Assembly: GCA_964451365.1 (NCBI GenBank)
Contig: CAYVIB010000001.1
Location: forward strand, 1 to 64,000
DNA from: CAYVIB01 sp964451365
Lineage (GTDB): Bacteria; Pseudomonadota; Gammaproteobacteria; Pseudomonadales; Cellvibrionaceae
Direction of reading: 5' to 3'
Length of the DNA stretch: 64,000 nt
Positions 18,260 to 27,600 of this stretch are shown here, piece by piece (position 1 is the stretch's first letter; every line of letters begins with the position of its first letter). The position numbers and the translations under genes are program-made. The notes under the pieces are model-generated. The model had not been told where the DNA came from and made no database searches. It saw nothing but the letters and a program-made list of their open reading frames with translations.

Positions 18260-18698
18260 CCGGGTGCTGTTGCAACTGCGCTTTTTCCCGCCGGTAGGCT
18301 TCAATCGTCAGGTTGCGTATCCGCGAATCGCGACCTCCGGAATTGTGGACGAAGCCGACGCTGGCGAGGTAGGGTTCGATGATATGGATTTTCTGTAAGG
18401 GCGTGACGATCAGCAGTTGCAGGTTCAATTGTTGAAACAACCTGAGTCCGTACTCGGCGGACTCATCCGAGCCACGCCCGAACGCTTCGTCGATCACCAC
18501 AAAACGGAACGAGCGCGAGCGAACCGCGCCCCATTCCAGGCCGAACTGGTAGGCCAGGCTCGCCGCCAGAATTGTGTACGCCAGCTTTTCCTTTTGCCCG
18601 CCGGATTTACCGCCTGAGTCGGAATAGTGTTCATATTCGTTGTCGTCTTCCCGCCAGCGGCAGTAGCTGCGTGTATCGCCGAGGCGCGAGCTTTGCAA
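18231..18698 (-). pseudogene. jetC: Truncated jetC: C-terminal ATPase end of the Wadjet SMC subunit
   Basis: The frame encodes about 155 residues of an SMC/MukB-like ATPase: EHYSDSGGKSGGQKEKLAY is the ABC signature, and FRFVVIDEAFGRGSDESAEY is Walker B plus D-loop. IVTPLQKIHIIEPYLASVGF completes the C-terminal lobe. A full JetC has roughly 1,100 residues with an N-terminal Walker A and long coiled coils; all of that is missing. The frame is closed by TAA only four codons before the first TTG. A deletion therefore removed jetA, jetB and most of jetC, with its edge near base 18,700. Translational overlap with jetD is still preserved. Confidence 0.88.
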
Positions 18699-19042
18699 AA
18701 TGCTGTTTTAGAATAGTTGAGTAAGAACAGACCAGAGTTACTTGATCAGAGGCTCCCTAAGCCGTTTATGCAGCCAAACAGCGGTGACCGTACGGCGGGC
18801 GGACGCCAGTGTGTCATTCCCCAAATGGGAGACAGTGTCTCCCGAATGAAATGGGGTTGAAAACTCTGACTGCAGCCGGAGCCAGGAATATTGATTTGGT
18901 GGATTATTCGTAATACGTTTTGGCGGATGACCCGATAGCCGCTGCTATATATTTTTCATCGGGGGAGGGTAAAAGCGGCGGGTGGCGCCCGAAGTGTCGG
19001 CCATCGCTTCCCCGCCCTGTAACCATGGTTAACATTTTCGTG
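18699..19042. other. Gene-free deletion scar with a palindrome
   Basis: No gene is seen in these 344 bases between the jetC remnant and the next SDR gene. The notable element is an imperfect palindrome at 18815-18848: CATTC, GGGAGACA (18827-18834), centre G, TGTCTCCC (18836-18843), GAATG. It resembles short mobile REP-type palindromes, and it may mark the rearrangement that removed the Wadjet genes. Confidence 0.5.
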
Positions 19043-19798
19043 CTACATATGAATTCCGCCCGCCACTTCAATACGCTGCCCGTTAATCCACCCCGCCTCT
19101 TCCCGTAACAGCAATGCAACCGCACCACCGATATCCTCCGGCAGACCCACCCGGCCGAGTGGGGTTTGGGATGCAATTAAATTGTTCAGGTCCTTGTTGT
19201 CCCGCACGGTGCCGCCGCCGAAGTCGGTTTCAATTGCCCCCGGCGCAACGGTGTTAACGCGAATGCGGCGCGGCCCCAGCTCCACTGCCAGGTAGCGGGT
19301 CAGCACCTCAATGCCGCCTTTCATCATGGCGTAAGCCGCGTAGCCGGCCAGGCTGAAGCGCGCCAAACCACTGGAGATGTTAACGATGCTGCCGCCGTCT
19401 TCGATTATCGGCAAAAGAGTTTGGGTAAGGAAGAAGGGGCCTTTCAGGTGCACGCGCATCAACTCGTCGAATTGTTCCTCCTCGGTTTTGCTGATGGAAG
19501 CGTAGCGACCGATGCCGGCGTTGTTGATTAAAAAGTCGAAGCGTTCGCGTTGCCAGTTGCTTGCCAGCGATTCGCGTAGATTATTGGCAAAACCGGCAAA
19601 GGAGGCGCTATCGCCGGTATCCAGTTGCAGTGCAACGGCGTTTGCGCCCACTGCTTTTATCTCCTCCACCACCTCGGTGGCGGCGCCGGCATTAGCGTGA
19701 TAAGTGATAACCGAATCAATACCCTTACGGGCCATACTCAAGGCCATATTTCTGCCCAAGCCCCGGCTACCGCCGGTAATCAGTGCAATCTTGCTCAT
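19043..19798 (-). CDS. SDR-family oxidoreductase
   Basis: From ATG 19798 (with GGGAGG seven bases ahead) the protein has 251 residues; the frame extends to 19864 but that extension is unlike the family. Motifs: cofactor-binding TGGSRGLGRN, NNAG in LINNAGIGRY, catalytic serine in VNISSGLARF and YAAYAMMKGG where Y and K have the usual spacing. It ends IEVAGGIHM. The gene is divergent from a LysR regulator 125 bases away, the usual layout of an SDR gene controlled by that regulator. The substrate cannot be told. Confidence 0.9.
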   Translation of the reverse strand: MSKIALITGGSRGLGRNMALSMARKGIDSVITYHANAGAATEVVEEIKAVGANAVALQLDTGDSASFAGFANNLRESLASNWQRERFDFLINNAGIGRYASISKTEEEQFDELMRVHLKGPFFLTQTLLPIIEDGGSIVNISSGLARFSLAGYAAYAMMKGGIEVLTRYLAVELGPRRIRVNTVAPGAIETDFGGGTVRDNKDLNNLIASQTPLGRVGLPEDIGGAVALLLREEAGWINGQRIEVAGGIHM

Positions 19799-19922
19799 TG
19801 AAACCTCCCGTTGTTTGTTGATCGACGGGTGCAGGATAGGGCGGACATTGGTCTGGATAAACATACCAAACCCGACTACATTGTTCGCTCAAGGCGAACA
19901 AAAGATAAGGTAAGGTTGGGCA

Positions 19923-20819
19923 ATGGATAGACTGGATGCGATGCAACGTTTTATTCGAGTAGCGGAACTGGGCAGCTTTACCCGGGCGGCCGACAGCCTG
20001 GGCTTGCCCAAGTCCAGTGTTTCCGGCGCGGTGCAGTGGCTGGAGAATCGGCTGGGCGCCCGACTGTTGCACCGGAATACCCGTAGCGTGACGCTGACCG
20101 GGGATGGCAAGCTTTACCTGGAAAAATGCCGCGCATTGTTCTCCGACCTGGAGGAAATGGACGGTCAGTTCCAGCGCAGGCCGGAGGATATCAGCGGCAT
20201 CCTGCGGGTTGATATGCCGAGCCGGTTCGCGAGCAATACCGTAATTCCGCGCCTGCCGGTGTTTTTTGAACGATATCCGAACCTGAAACTGGAAATCAGT
20301 AGCGCGGATTATCAGGTCGACTTGATTGCCGAGGGGTTCGACTGCGTGATTCGGGTTGGAACACTGAAGGACTCCTCCCTCATCGCGCGTCCATTGGCCA
20401 CCTTTAAAGTGCTCAACTGCGTTAGTCCATCGTATATTGAAAAATTCGGCGAGCCGAAATCGTTGGAGGACCTGGCCAACCATCGCCTGATTCACTACAC
20501 GCAAAAGCTTGGCAGCCGTCCCGAAGGTTTTGAATATGTCGAAAACGGAAAGGTGCGGTTACTGGAAATGCCCGGAGTAATTACAGTGAACGGTACCGAG
20601 AGTTACCTGGCCGCCTGCCTTGCGGGGTTGGGTATCGCGCAGATTCCAGTCAAAAATGTGGACGATATCGAACAGGGTCGATTGATCAGCGTGTTACCGG
20701 ATTACCTCGCCGAGCCGATGCCAGCCAACATGGTTTACCCGTCGCGGCGCAACCCTTCGCGGAGGCTGCGGGTATTTATGGATTGGTTGACGGAAGTTGT
20801 GGGAGAGGCGAGAGCGTAA
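19923..20819 (+). CDS. LysR-family transcriptional regulator
   Basis: 298 residues with the winged helix-turn-helix at the N-terminus (DAMQRFIRVAELGSFTRAAD, then LPKSSVSGAVQWLENRLGAR), then a two-lobe effector-binding domain from about residue 90. The sequence belongs to the large AaeR/DmlR-like group in which the gene sits divergent from the oxidoreductase it controls. The intergenic region upstream to 19,798 should carry its binding site; I see no clear T-N11-A palindrome. Confidence 0.93.
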   Translation: MDRLDAMQRFIRVAELGSFTRAADSLGLPKSSVSGAVQWLENRLGARLLHRNTRSVTLTGDGKLYLEKCRALFSDLEEMDGQFQRRPEDISGILRVDMPSRFASNTVIPRLPVFFERYPNLKLEISSADYQVDLIAEGFDCVIRVGTLKDSSLIARPLATFKVLNCVSPSYIEKFGEPKSLEDLANHRLIHYTQKLGSRPEGFEYVENGKVRLLEMPGVITVNGTESYLAACLAGLGIAQIPVKNVDDIEQGRLISVLPDYLAEPMPANMVYPSRRNPSRRLRVFMDWLTEVVGEARA

Positions 20820-21214
20820 ACCTCACGATCTTTGGATCTTCGCTTGCGCGCCTACTGTCCGGAATAATTTAATTAGGGCACTCACTTACTACGGCCTCCA
20901 TTCTTCCTGTACCTCGTATTCGCGTAGCGGCTTTCAGGATGATAATTTGCCGTCACCTCCTGAAATTCCTGGATCTTCGCTTGGCGCGAAGATGACTACG
21001 TTCCGGTTTTCCTTTGGCCCCGTGAAGAAGGCTGCGCGCTGGCTTTTTCACATAAATCCACCTGGCGCCGTATGAAAGCCATTGGCGACACGGACTCCTG
21101 TGAAACAGGTTATTTTTGGCGCCAGAAGTCATTATATTTTGTGATCCGTTGTGCGCAATTTAACAGGCGTTCGAACGTTTTTCCTTTAATGTACGCGCCA
21201 AAGAAAAATGATGG
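20820..21214. repeat. Gene-free stretch with a repeated TGGATCTTCGCTTG motif
   Basis: TGGATCTTCGCTTG occurs at 20833 and 20970. The second copy forms a hairpin, ATCTTCGC/GCGAAGAT (about 20972-20993), of the kind seen in small dispersed palindromic repeats. No credible gene is present in the 395 bases between the LysR gene and vgrG. Confidence 0.5.
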
Positions 21215-23374
21215 ATGTACCTGATGACAACGCTTTTTTCCGGCAAGGAAAATTTCACCCAAGCCGACCGGGCTCTTCGAATCGATACCCCGCTGGGTGA
21301 GGATGTTCTGCTGTTGCATAAGTTCGAGGCCTGGGAAGCCTTTTCGCAACCATACAGTTACAGCGTCGACATGCTGTCGCGCCGGGACGACATTCAAGCG
21401 GCGGAAATTTTAAGCGAACCTGTCACCGTGACTGTCGGGGCGACGAGTTCCGCGCCACGTTTTTTTAACGGTCATGTTGTCGGTTTTGAATTTACCGGTT
21501 TTCAGGAGCGCGGCCTTTGTGGTTACCGGGCGGAAGTGGTTCCGTGGTTATGGTTTCTTGGCAAAAGCTCAAACTGCAGGGTATTTCAGAACCAGTCGGT
21601 GACGGAAATTCTCGAATCGGTATTTACCGACCTGGGGTTTTCGGATTACACCTTATCCAGGCTGTCCGGCACGTATCCGAAACTCGAATACTGTGTGCAG
21701 TACCGCGAAACCGATTTGAATTTTGTCAGCCGCCTGCTGGAGCAGGAGGGAATTTTCTACTATTTCCTCCACGAGCGGGGCAAGCACACGCTGGTGCTGG
21801 CGGATAACAGCTCGGATTATGTGTTTCTCGATAACAAGACGATCGAGCACCGGCCCGGTTCCTGGAAAGGGGACTTTATCAGCCAGTGGCGCCATCGATT
21901 CCGCTTCTTCTCCGGCCGGTGGAGCCAAACGGATTTCGATTTTGAGAAATTCGATCATTCCCTGGTTACAAAAAGTTCCACTGTGGTGACCGCGGCAAAA
22001 AGCGGTAACTACGAGCAATATGAATATCCCGGTTACTACAAGGAAACCGACCGGGGACGCGTGCTTACCAACCTGAAGATGGAACTGGAAGAAAACAGTC
22101 ACGACACCGTAACCGGTACCAGTAGTGCACAAGCGCTCGATCTCGGGAAAAAATTTGTCTTCCATTCCGACGAATGCCCGCGGGACCATAAAAAGAAATT
22201 CGTTGTTACCCGACTGCACCATCGGATATTCGACAACAGCTACACGGGGTCGGAGAACGGCGCGGATGAAAAGGATAACGCCAGCGAAGGCTATCAAAAT
22301 GAATTTGAATGTATTCCCGACACGGTAACCTTTCGGCCGTCGCTGAAAGCCCTGAAGCCCAGGATTGAGGGCGTGCAGACCGCCGTTGTCGTGGGCAAGG
22401 CCGGCGACGAGATTTACACGGACAAATACGGGCGCATCAAATTGCAGTTCCACTGGGACCGCTACGGCAGCAAAAACGAAACCAGCTCCTGCTGGGTGCG
22501 TGTGGCCACACAGTGGGCCGGAAAAAAATGGGGTACCATCGCCATTCCACGGGTGGGGCAGGAAGTGGTGGTGACATTCGTCGATGGGGATCCGGATCAA
22601 CCCCTGGTTATCGGCAGCGTTTACAACAGTGCGCACAAACCGCCTTTCACCTTGCCGGGGGCCAAAACCCAAAGCGGTATAAAATCGAATTCCAGCAAGG
22701 GCGGCGGCAACTATAACGAAATCAGCTTTGAAGACAAGGCGGGTGCCGAAAGCATTACCATTCACGCCGCCAAGGATTTTAACTTCAACGTTGGCAACAA
22801 CCTTGGCGGCTCCACCACGGGCAACGCGTCGACGAGTGTCGACGGGAACTCGTCCGACTCGGTCGGCGGCGATCAATCCCTGTCAGTAAGCGGTAATCAA
22901 ACGCTCAGCGTCACCGGCACTCAAACCGTGAGTGTTACCGGCAACCGCACAGCGGATTTCAGCAGCAATGAAACAGTGACTGTCGGCGGCAACCAGGACC
23001 AAACCATTTCCGGCGACCAGTCCGTTACCGTAACCAACCAGACCCATAACATCTCCGCCAAACACACCGTTAACGCCGCTGACCAGATCTTCAGCATTGA
23101 CTCCGCGCAGGCGTTTTCCGCGTCCACCCAAACTTTCAGTATCCGCGGTAAACAGAGTTTCCAGGCGGGCAGCCAGGAGTTCAATGTCGATGGCAAGGCG
23201 AGTATTTCCGCCGCCGAGATCGAGCTTTCCGCCACCAGCAAAATAACGCTCAGTGTCGGGGGCAGCGTTGTCACGATTGACGCCGGAAAAATAGAAATTA
23301 CCCTGGGCGCCAGTTCGGTGAAGGTCGACCCTTCGGGTGTAACGGTCATGGGGCCGATGGTTAAATTGAACTAG
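21215..23374 (+). CDS. vgrG: VgrG spike protein, type VI secretion system
   Basis: 719 residues. The gp27-like N-terminal half includes PYSYSVDMLSR and YCVQYRETDLNFVSRLLEQE. The gp5 OB-fold is at about residues 390-490 (TDKYGRIKLQFHWDR, CWVRVATQWAGKKWG). From residue 530 to the end lies a long beta-helix of short repeats (GNQTLSVTGTQTVSVTGN). It forms the trimeric tip of the T6SS needle that carries effectors. ATG 21224 is an alternative start. The stop codon TAG (23372-23374) shares its G with the GTG start of the next gene. No T6SS structural genes are nearby, so this is an orphan effector cluster using a secretion machine coded elsewhere. Confidence 0.95.
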   Translation: MYLMTTLFSGKENFTQADRALRIDTPLGEDVLLLHKFEAWEAFSQPYSYSVDMLSRRDDIQAAEILSEPVTVTVGATSSAPRFFNGHVVGFEFTGFQERGLCGYRAEVVPWLWFLGKSSNCRVFQNQSVTEILESVFTDLGFSDYTLSRLSGTYPKLEYCVQYRETDLNFVSRLLEQEGIFYYFLHERGKHTLVLADNSSDYVFLDNKTIEHRPGSWKGDFISQWRHRFRFFSGRWSQTDFDFEKFDHSLVTKSSTVVTAAKSGNYEQYEYPGYYKETDRGRVLTNLKMELEENSHDTVTGTSSAQALDLGKKFVFHSDECPRDHKKKFVVTRLHHRIFDNSYTGSENGADEKDNASEGYQNEFECIPDTVTFRPSLKALKPRIEGVQTAVVVGKAGDEIYTDKYGRIKLQFHWDRYGSKNETSSCWVRVATQWAGKKWGTIAIPRVGQEVVVTFVDGDPDQPLVIGSVYNSAHKPPFTLPGAKTQSGIKSNSSKGGGNYNEISFEDKAGAESITIHAAKDFNFNVGNNLGGSTTGNASTSVDGNSSDSVGGDQSLSVSGNQTLSVTGTQTVSVTGNRTADFSSNETVTVGGNQDQTISGDQSVTVTNQTHNISAKHTVNAADQIFSIDSAQAFSASTQTFSIRGKQSFQAGSQEFNVDGKASISAAEIELSATSKITLSVGGSVVTIDAGKIEITLGASSVKVDPSGVTVMGPMVKLN

Positions 23375-24675
23375 TGTCCTCGAAAAATCCAATCGAAAAA
23401 GAAGTCGACAAACTGGGTGACCAGTGGGAAGAATTTGTCGACCGCAATTTGCCCATACTGCGTTGGTTGATCGACCCTGACGCCAACCAGATCGCATTCG
23501 CCTTTGTGAAAATTCAGGAAGAATTTGGCGAGGAAACCACGGATTTTTTTATTTCTCTTTACAGCGATTTTCAACAACCGGATTCCCACGGTATGACGTT
23601 GGCCGAGGAGCTTAACAAAGCGATTGTTTCCGGTCTTGCCGAGATGGGTGAAGAGAGCAGGGGGTTTAGCTGGCAGGCGCCCGACCTGTCCCGTGTTAGC
23701 AGCGGTTACGACGCGCTGATAAAAAGCAGCCAGGCCGTGATCGACGGTTTTGGCGGATATTTTGAAAACCTGGTATTGGTTGTTTCACCTGTGAATGTTG
23801 CCGACGGAAAAAAATACTTGGAGTGGTGGGCACAGGTTTGTCGCGTTCATCGCGATTACCGGGTATGGCCGAAAAAACTCAAGCTACTGGCGTTCGATAA
23901 TGCGCGCTCACCGTTAATGAGCGAATTGGCGGATGCCTGGCCGAATGAAATATGCAGTTTGACTCCACCGCTGGATTTGCGCGGCGCTATCAACAAGGTG
24001 CTGGCGGAGGCTGACGACGGTACCCCCGGAGCTGAATTCCGGCAGCATTTCGTTGATCTGAATTACGGCGTGCAGGAAAGCAATCTCGCGGCAATCGAAA
24101 AATCATCCCAGGCGGCATTGGATATAGCCGGCAAATACCAGTGGTACGACATGTGGGTTTCCGTGCTGATGTTGCGCGCGTCGGGCCTGTTAAACCTGGG
24201 TTACCCGGAGCGCGCCCTGCAGGATTACCGTCAGGCGCAACGATTCGCGGAAATGGGCGCACAGGCGAATAAATTGGGCTGCGACAAACTGTGGTTGCAG
24301 GCTCTGATCAGCGAAGGTAGCGCACTGCTGAGCCTGCGCCGGTACGAAGAAGCGGCGGTGGTATACAGGGCAAGTGCGGAACTGGCCGACCGGCAGGGCG
24401 ATGCCATGATGTGCATGGACTCCTGGCGCATGGAAAGTTTCTGTTACGAACAACAGAAAAAACGGGATCTTGCCTGGCAAAGCGCAGTTAATGCGCTGCG
24501 GGCGGCGCGCAAGATCGATCCGCAACAGGTTGCCAATACCACGGCCTTTTATGTTGGCGAGGCGCTGTTGCGTGTCGCTCCGGACCCGCATCAACGGCAA
24601 CAGGCGGACGATGCCATGAAGCGGCTTCTCGGTCCATCCTGGCGGGAGATGTTTAAACAGGACGCGGCATCGTGA
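23374..24675 (+). CDS. TPR-containing protein between VgrG and Rhs; candidate effector adaptor
   Basis: 433 residues starting at GTG 23374, overlapping the vgrG stop by one base. I do not recognise a named family. Residues about 1-210 are unassigned; from about 225 on there are helical repeats of TPR type (LRASGLLNLGYPERALQDYR, SALLSLRRYEEAAVVYRASA). No signal peptide or membrane helix is seen. The position between vgrG and an Rhs gene is where adaptor or chaperone genes such as DUF4123, DUF1795 (EagR) or DUF2169 usually sit, and none of those is present. A role in loading the Rhs toxin onto VgrG is therefore likely but inferred. Its stop codon overlaps the next gene's GTG start. Confidence 0.75.
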   Translation: MSSKNPIEKEVDKLGDQWEEFVDRNLPILRWLIDPDANQIAFAFVKIQEEFGEETTDFFISLYSDFQQPDSHGMTLAEELNKAIVSGLAEMGEESRGFSWQAPDLSRVSSGYDALIKSSQAVIDGFGGYFENLVLVVSPVNVADGKKYLEWWAQVCRVHRDYRVWPKKLKLLAFDNARSPLMSELADAWPNEICSLTPPLDLRGAINKVLAEADDGTPGAEFRQHFVDLNYGVQESNLAAIEKSSQAALDIAGKYQWYDMWVSVLMLRASGLLNLGYPERALQDYRQAQRFAEMGAQANKLGCDKLWLQALISEGSALLSLRRYEEAAVVYRASAELADRQGDAMMCMDSWRMESFCYEQQKKRDLAWQSAVNALRAARKIDPQQVANTTAFYVGEALLRVAPDPHQRQQADDAMKRLLGPSWREMFKQDAAS

Positions 24676-27600
24676 TCCCCATTGCCAAACATTTTGATCC
24701 CGTACTGGGAATTGATATTCATATACTGACCATTCCCCCGGTTGGGCCTGTCCCTATTCCGCACCCGCACATTGGCATTGTTTTCGATCCTATCGACTAC
24801 ATACCCATCCTGGGTTCCACCGTTAAAGTCAACGGCGTCCCACGCGCCACCGCCGGTACTTCCGGCAAACCGATACCGCATATACCGCTCGGCGGTCCCT
24901 TTGCCATGCCGCCGGGTAATGAAGACGAAATATTCATGGGCAGCACCACCGTGCTGGCGGACGAAGCGCCGCTGTCATTCGCCGCGCTGCCGGTATTGAG
25001 TTGCCAGAGCGTGGGCATGATTGCCCCCATTCGCAAGAAGCCGAAAAAGACTTTTGGCATGACCCTGCCCACCACGGTTGTCATGCCCATCCCCGCCGGC
25101 ATGCCGGTGCTGGTTGGGGGCGCGCCGACGATTGATATGCTGGGTGTTGGCATGGCGCTCGGCCTGGCCGGCCTCGGCAAGGCGTTCAAGAAATTTAAAA
25201 ACTCCAACCTGAGCAAAAAGCTGGGCGCGAAATTCAAGAAGGCAAAACAGAAAGCCTGCAAAAACATGAAGCCGGGTTTTTTGAAATGCAAAGTGCTGAG
25301 GGCCGAACCGGTAAACAGCATTACTGGCGAGGTTGTTGTTGAGCAGTCGGATTTCACTATTGATGGCCGTATTACCATTGAATGGAACCGCTACTACAGC
25401 TCCCGGAGCGAGTATCGCGGCGTGTGCGGCAACGGTTGGGAAACACCAGCCGATATTCGCCTGGTTATCGACGCGGAAGGCCAGGCCCTGTTTTATGAAG
25501 GCGGTCCCGGCGCCAGGGTTTTTCCCCATCTGCCGGATGACCTGGCGACGCCCCGTGAAGAGGAAACCGGCAACCCGAACAACCGCAGCGTGATGGAGCT
25601 GGTCGATGGCGCGGTCCTGACCCTGAATAACGGTTGCTTTACCGTTCGAACCAAGGAGGGCAGGTACTACCAGTTTCAGCGCAGCCGGATAAATTTCAAT
25701 AAACGCCAGCGACAAACCGCCACGCTGTTAATTGAAAAAATATTCGATGACTATCACAACAGTCTCAGCTTTGTACGCGACCAACATGGAGAACTGCTGC
25801 GCATCGAGGAAAGCGCCGGGCGCACGATCATTGTTACCTCGCGTGAAGGGCTGATTCACAAGCTGGCGTTTTATCATCCGCGGGAAAACCAGCTCAGGCC
25901 GCTTGCTCGTTATGAATACGATGCCGACGGTAACCTAATAACGGTTTTCGATGCGCTGGATATGCCGTACCGGTTTGAATACCGGCAAGACCTGATGACC
26001 AGGCACACGGATCGAAACGGTTTATCCTTTTATTACGAATACGACCAGCAGACCAAAAACGGAAAATGTGTTCACGCTTACGGCGATAATGGGCTCTACG
26101 ATTATCGCTTTGAGTACCAGCCTCGAATTACCGTCTTCACCAATTCATTGGGGCACAAAACGTCAATTGAGTTCGATGAAAACAACCTGCCGTTAAAGGA
26201 AACCGACGAACTGGGCCTTGTGGAAGCATATGAGTATGACGACGCAGGGCGGACGAAAGCGGTAATCGGCAGCAGCGGTGGGCGTACGGAATACCAGTAC
26301 GATTTACGTGGTAACCTGATAAAGCTTACCAGGCCGGACGGTAGCCTGATGCGCGTGGTGTACGACCGTGACGATAATCCGGCCCAGATAACAGACCCGA
26401 ATGGTAACGTTTGGAAGCAGGTTTGGAACGATAGACACCGGCTGATTCGGCAAATAACGCCCGATGGGCAAGCCAACTATTTTTCATACGACGGTTACGG
26501 CCAAATATCGGCCTACACCAATCCGCTCGGTCATCAAACTGTTGTCGTACTAAATTCGGAAGGAAGCAACATTCAGTCCTTGCTCGACCCACTCGGGAAT
26601 AGAAGGTTATTTAGCACGGACATATTTGGCAACATTATCCGTGAACGAAGCCCCACCGGTCGGGTAACCGGTTATCAATACGATTCCAAATGCAGGTTGA
26701 CCGGTGTAATCAATCCATCGGGGACATCAAAAAGTTACGCTTACGACGGTGAGGATAACCTGATTCATGTCCAGGATGAACTGGGGAATATCACACGCCT
26801 GGAATATTCTGGTTTGGGTGAAGTTTCCAAGCGTATCAACCCGGACGGAACCAGCTTGCACTATGAGCGCGATACCGACGAGCGACTTATCGGGGTCGTT
26901 AACGAACGGGGCCAGAAAGTCAGTTTGCTGCGGGATCCTCGCGGCAGGCTGATTGAAAAAATAGACTACTGGGGAAACCCCACTATCTATCGATACGCGG
27001 GGGATGCTTGCGAGACGGAGGATGCACTGGGGCGAAAGACTGCCTTTGAAATGGATACGCTCGGCCGCATTATTGAGAAAACGCTGCATGACGGCACCGT
27101 CGAGCGATACCAGTACGATGCTTCCGGAAACCTGGTTCGGCATGAAAACCCGGACCTCGTCTGCACAAGAAAATACGACGCGCAGAACCGGCTAATAGAA
27201 GAAAAACAGGGCGAATTCCTGGTCTGTTATGAGTACGACGCGCTTGGAAACCGGACACGACGGACATCCTCACACGGTAACGATATACAGTATAAATACA
27301 ATGCGCTAAACCAGGTTGAAAGCATCGCAATAAATAATGATCCACCTTTTCAAATAAGTCGCGATGCCGATGGTTACGCCGTCAAAGAGAGGTTTGCACA
27401 GCAACTGACCCGGGGCTATCGTTATAATGACGATGGGCACCTTGTTCAGCAGAGTACATCCACCGCTATTTCGACAATTTTCGATTTTAAGTACGAATAC
27501 GATGCCGCCGGCAATCTCGTTTCAAGAACGGATTTCAGGAAGGGAACATCCTATTTTTCCTACGATCCCATGGGAAGGGTGAAAAAAAGCGTCGACCCGA

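Noticed and set aside
21653..22876. Minus-strand open frame of 407 codons
   Set aside because: Antisense shadow of vgrG, no recognisable domain or ribosome-binding site.
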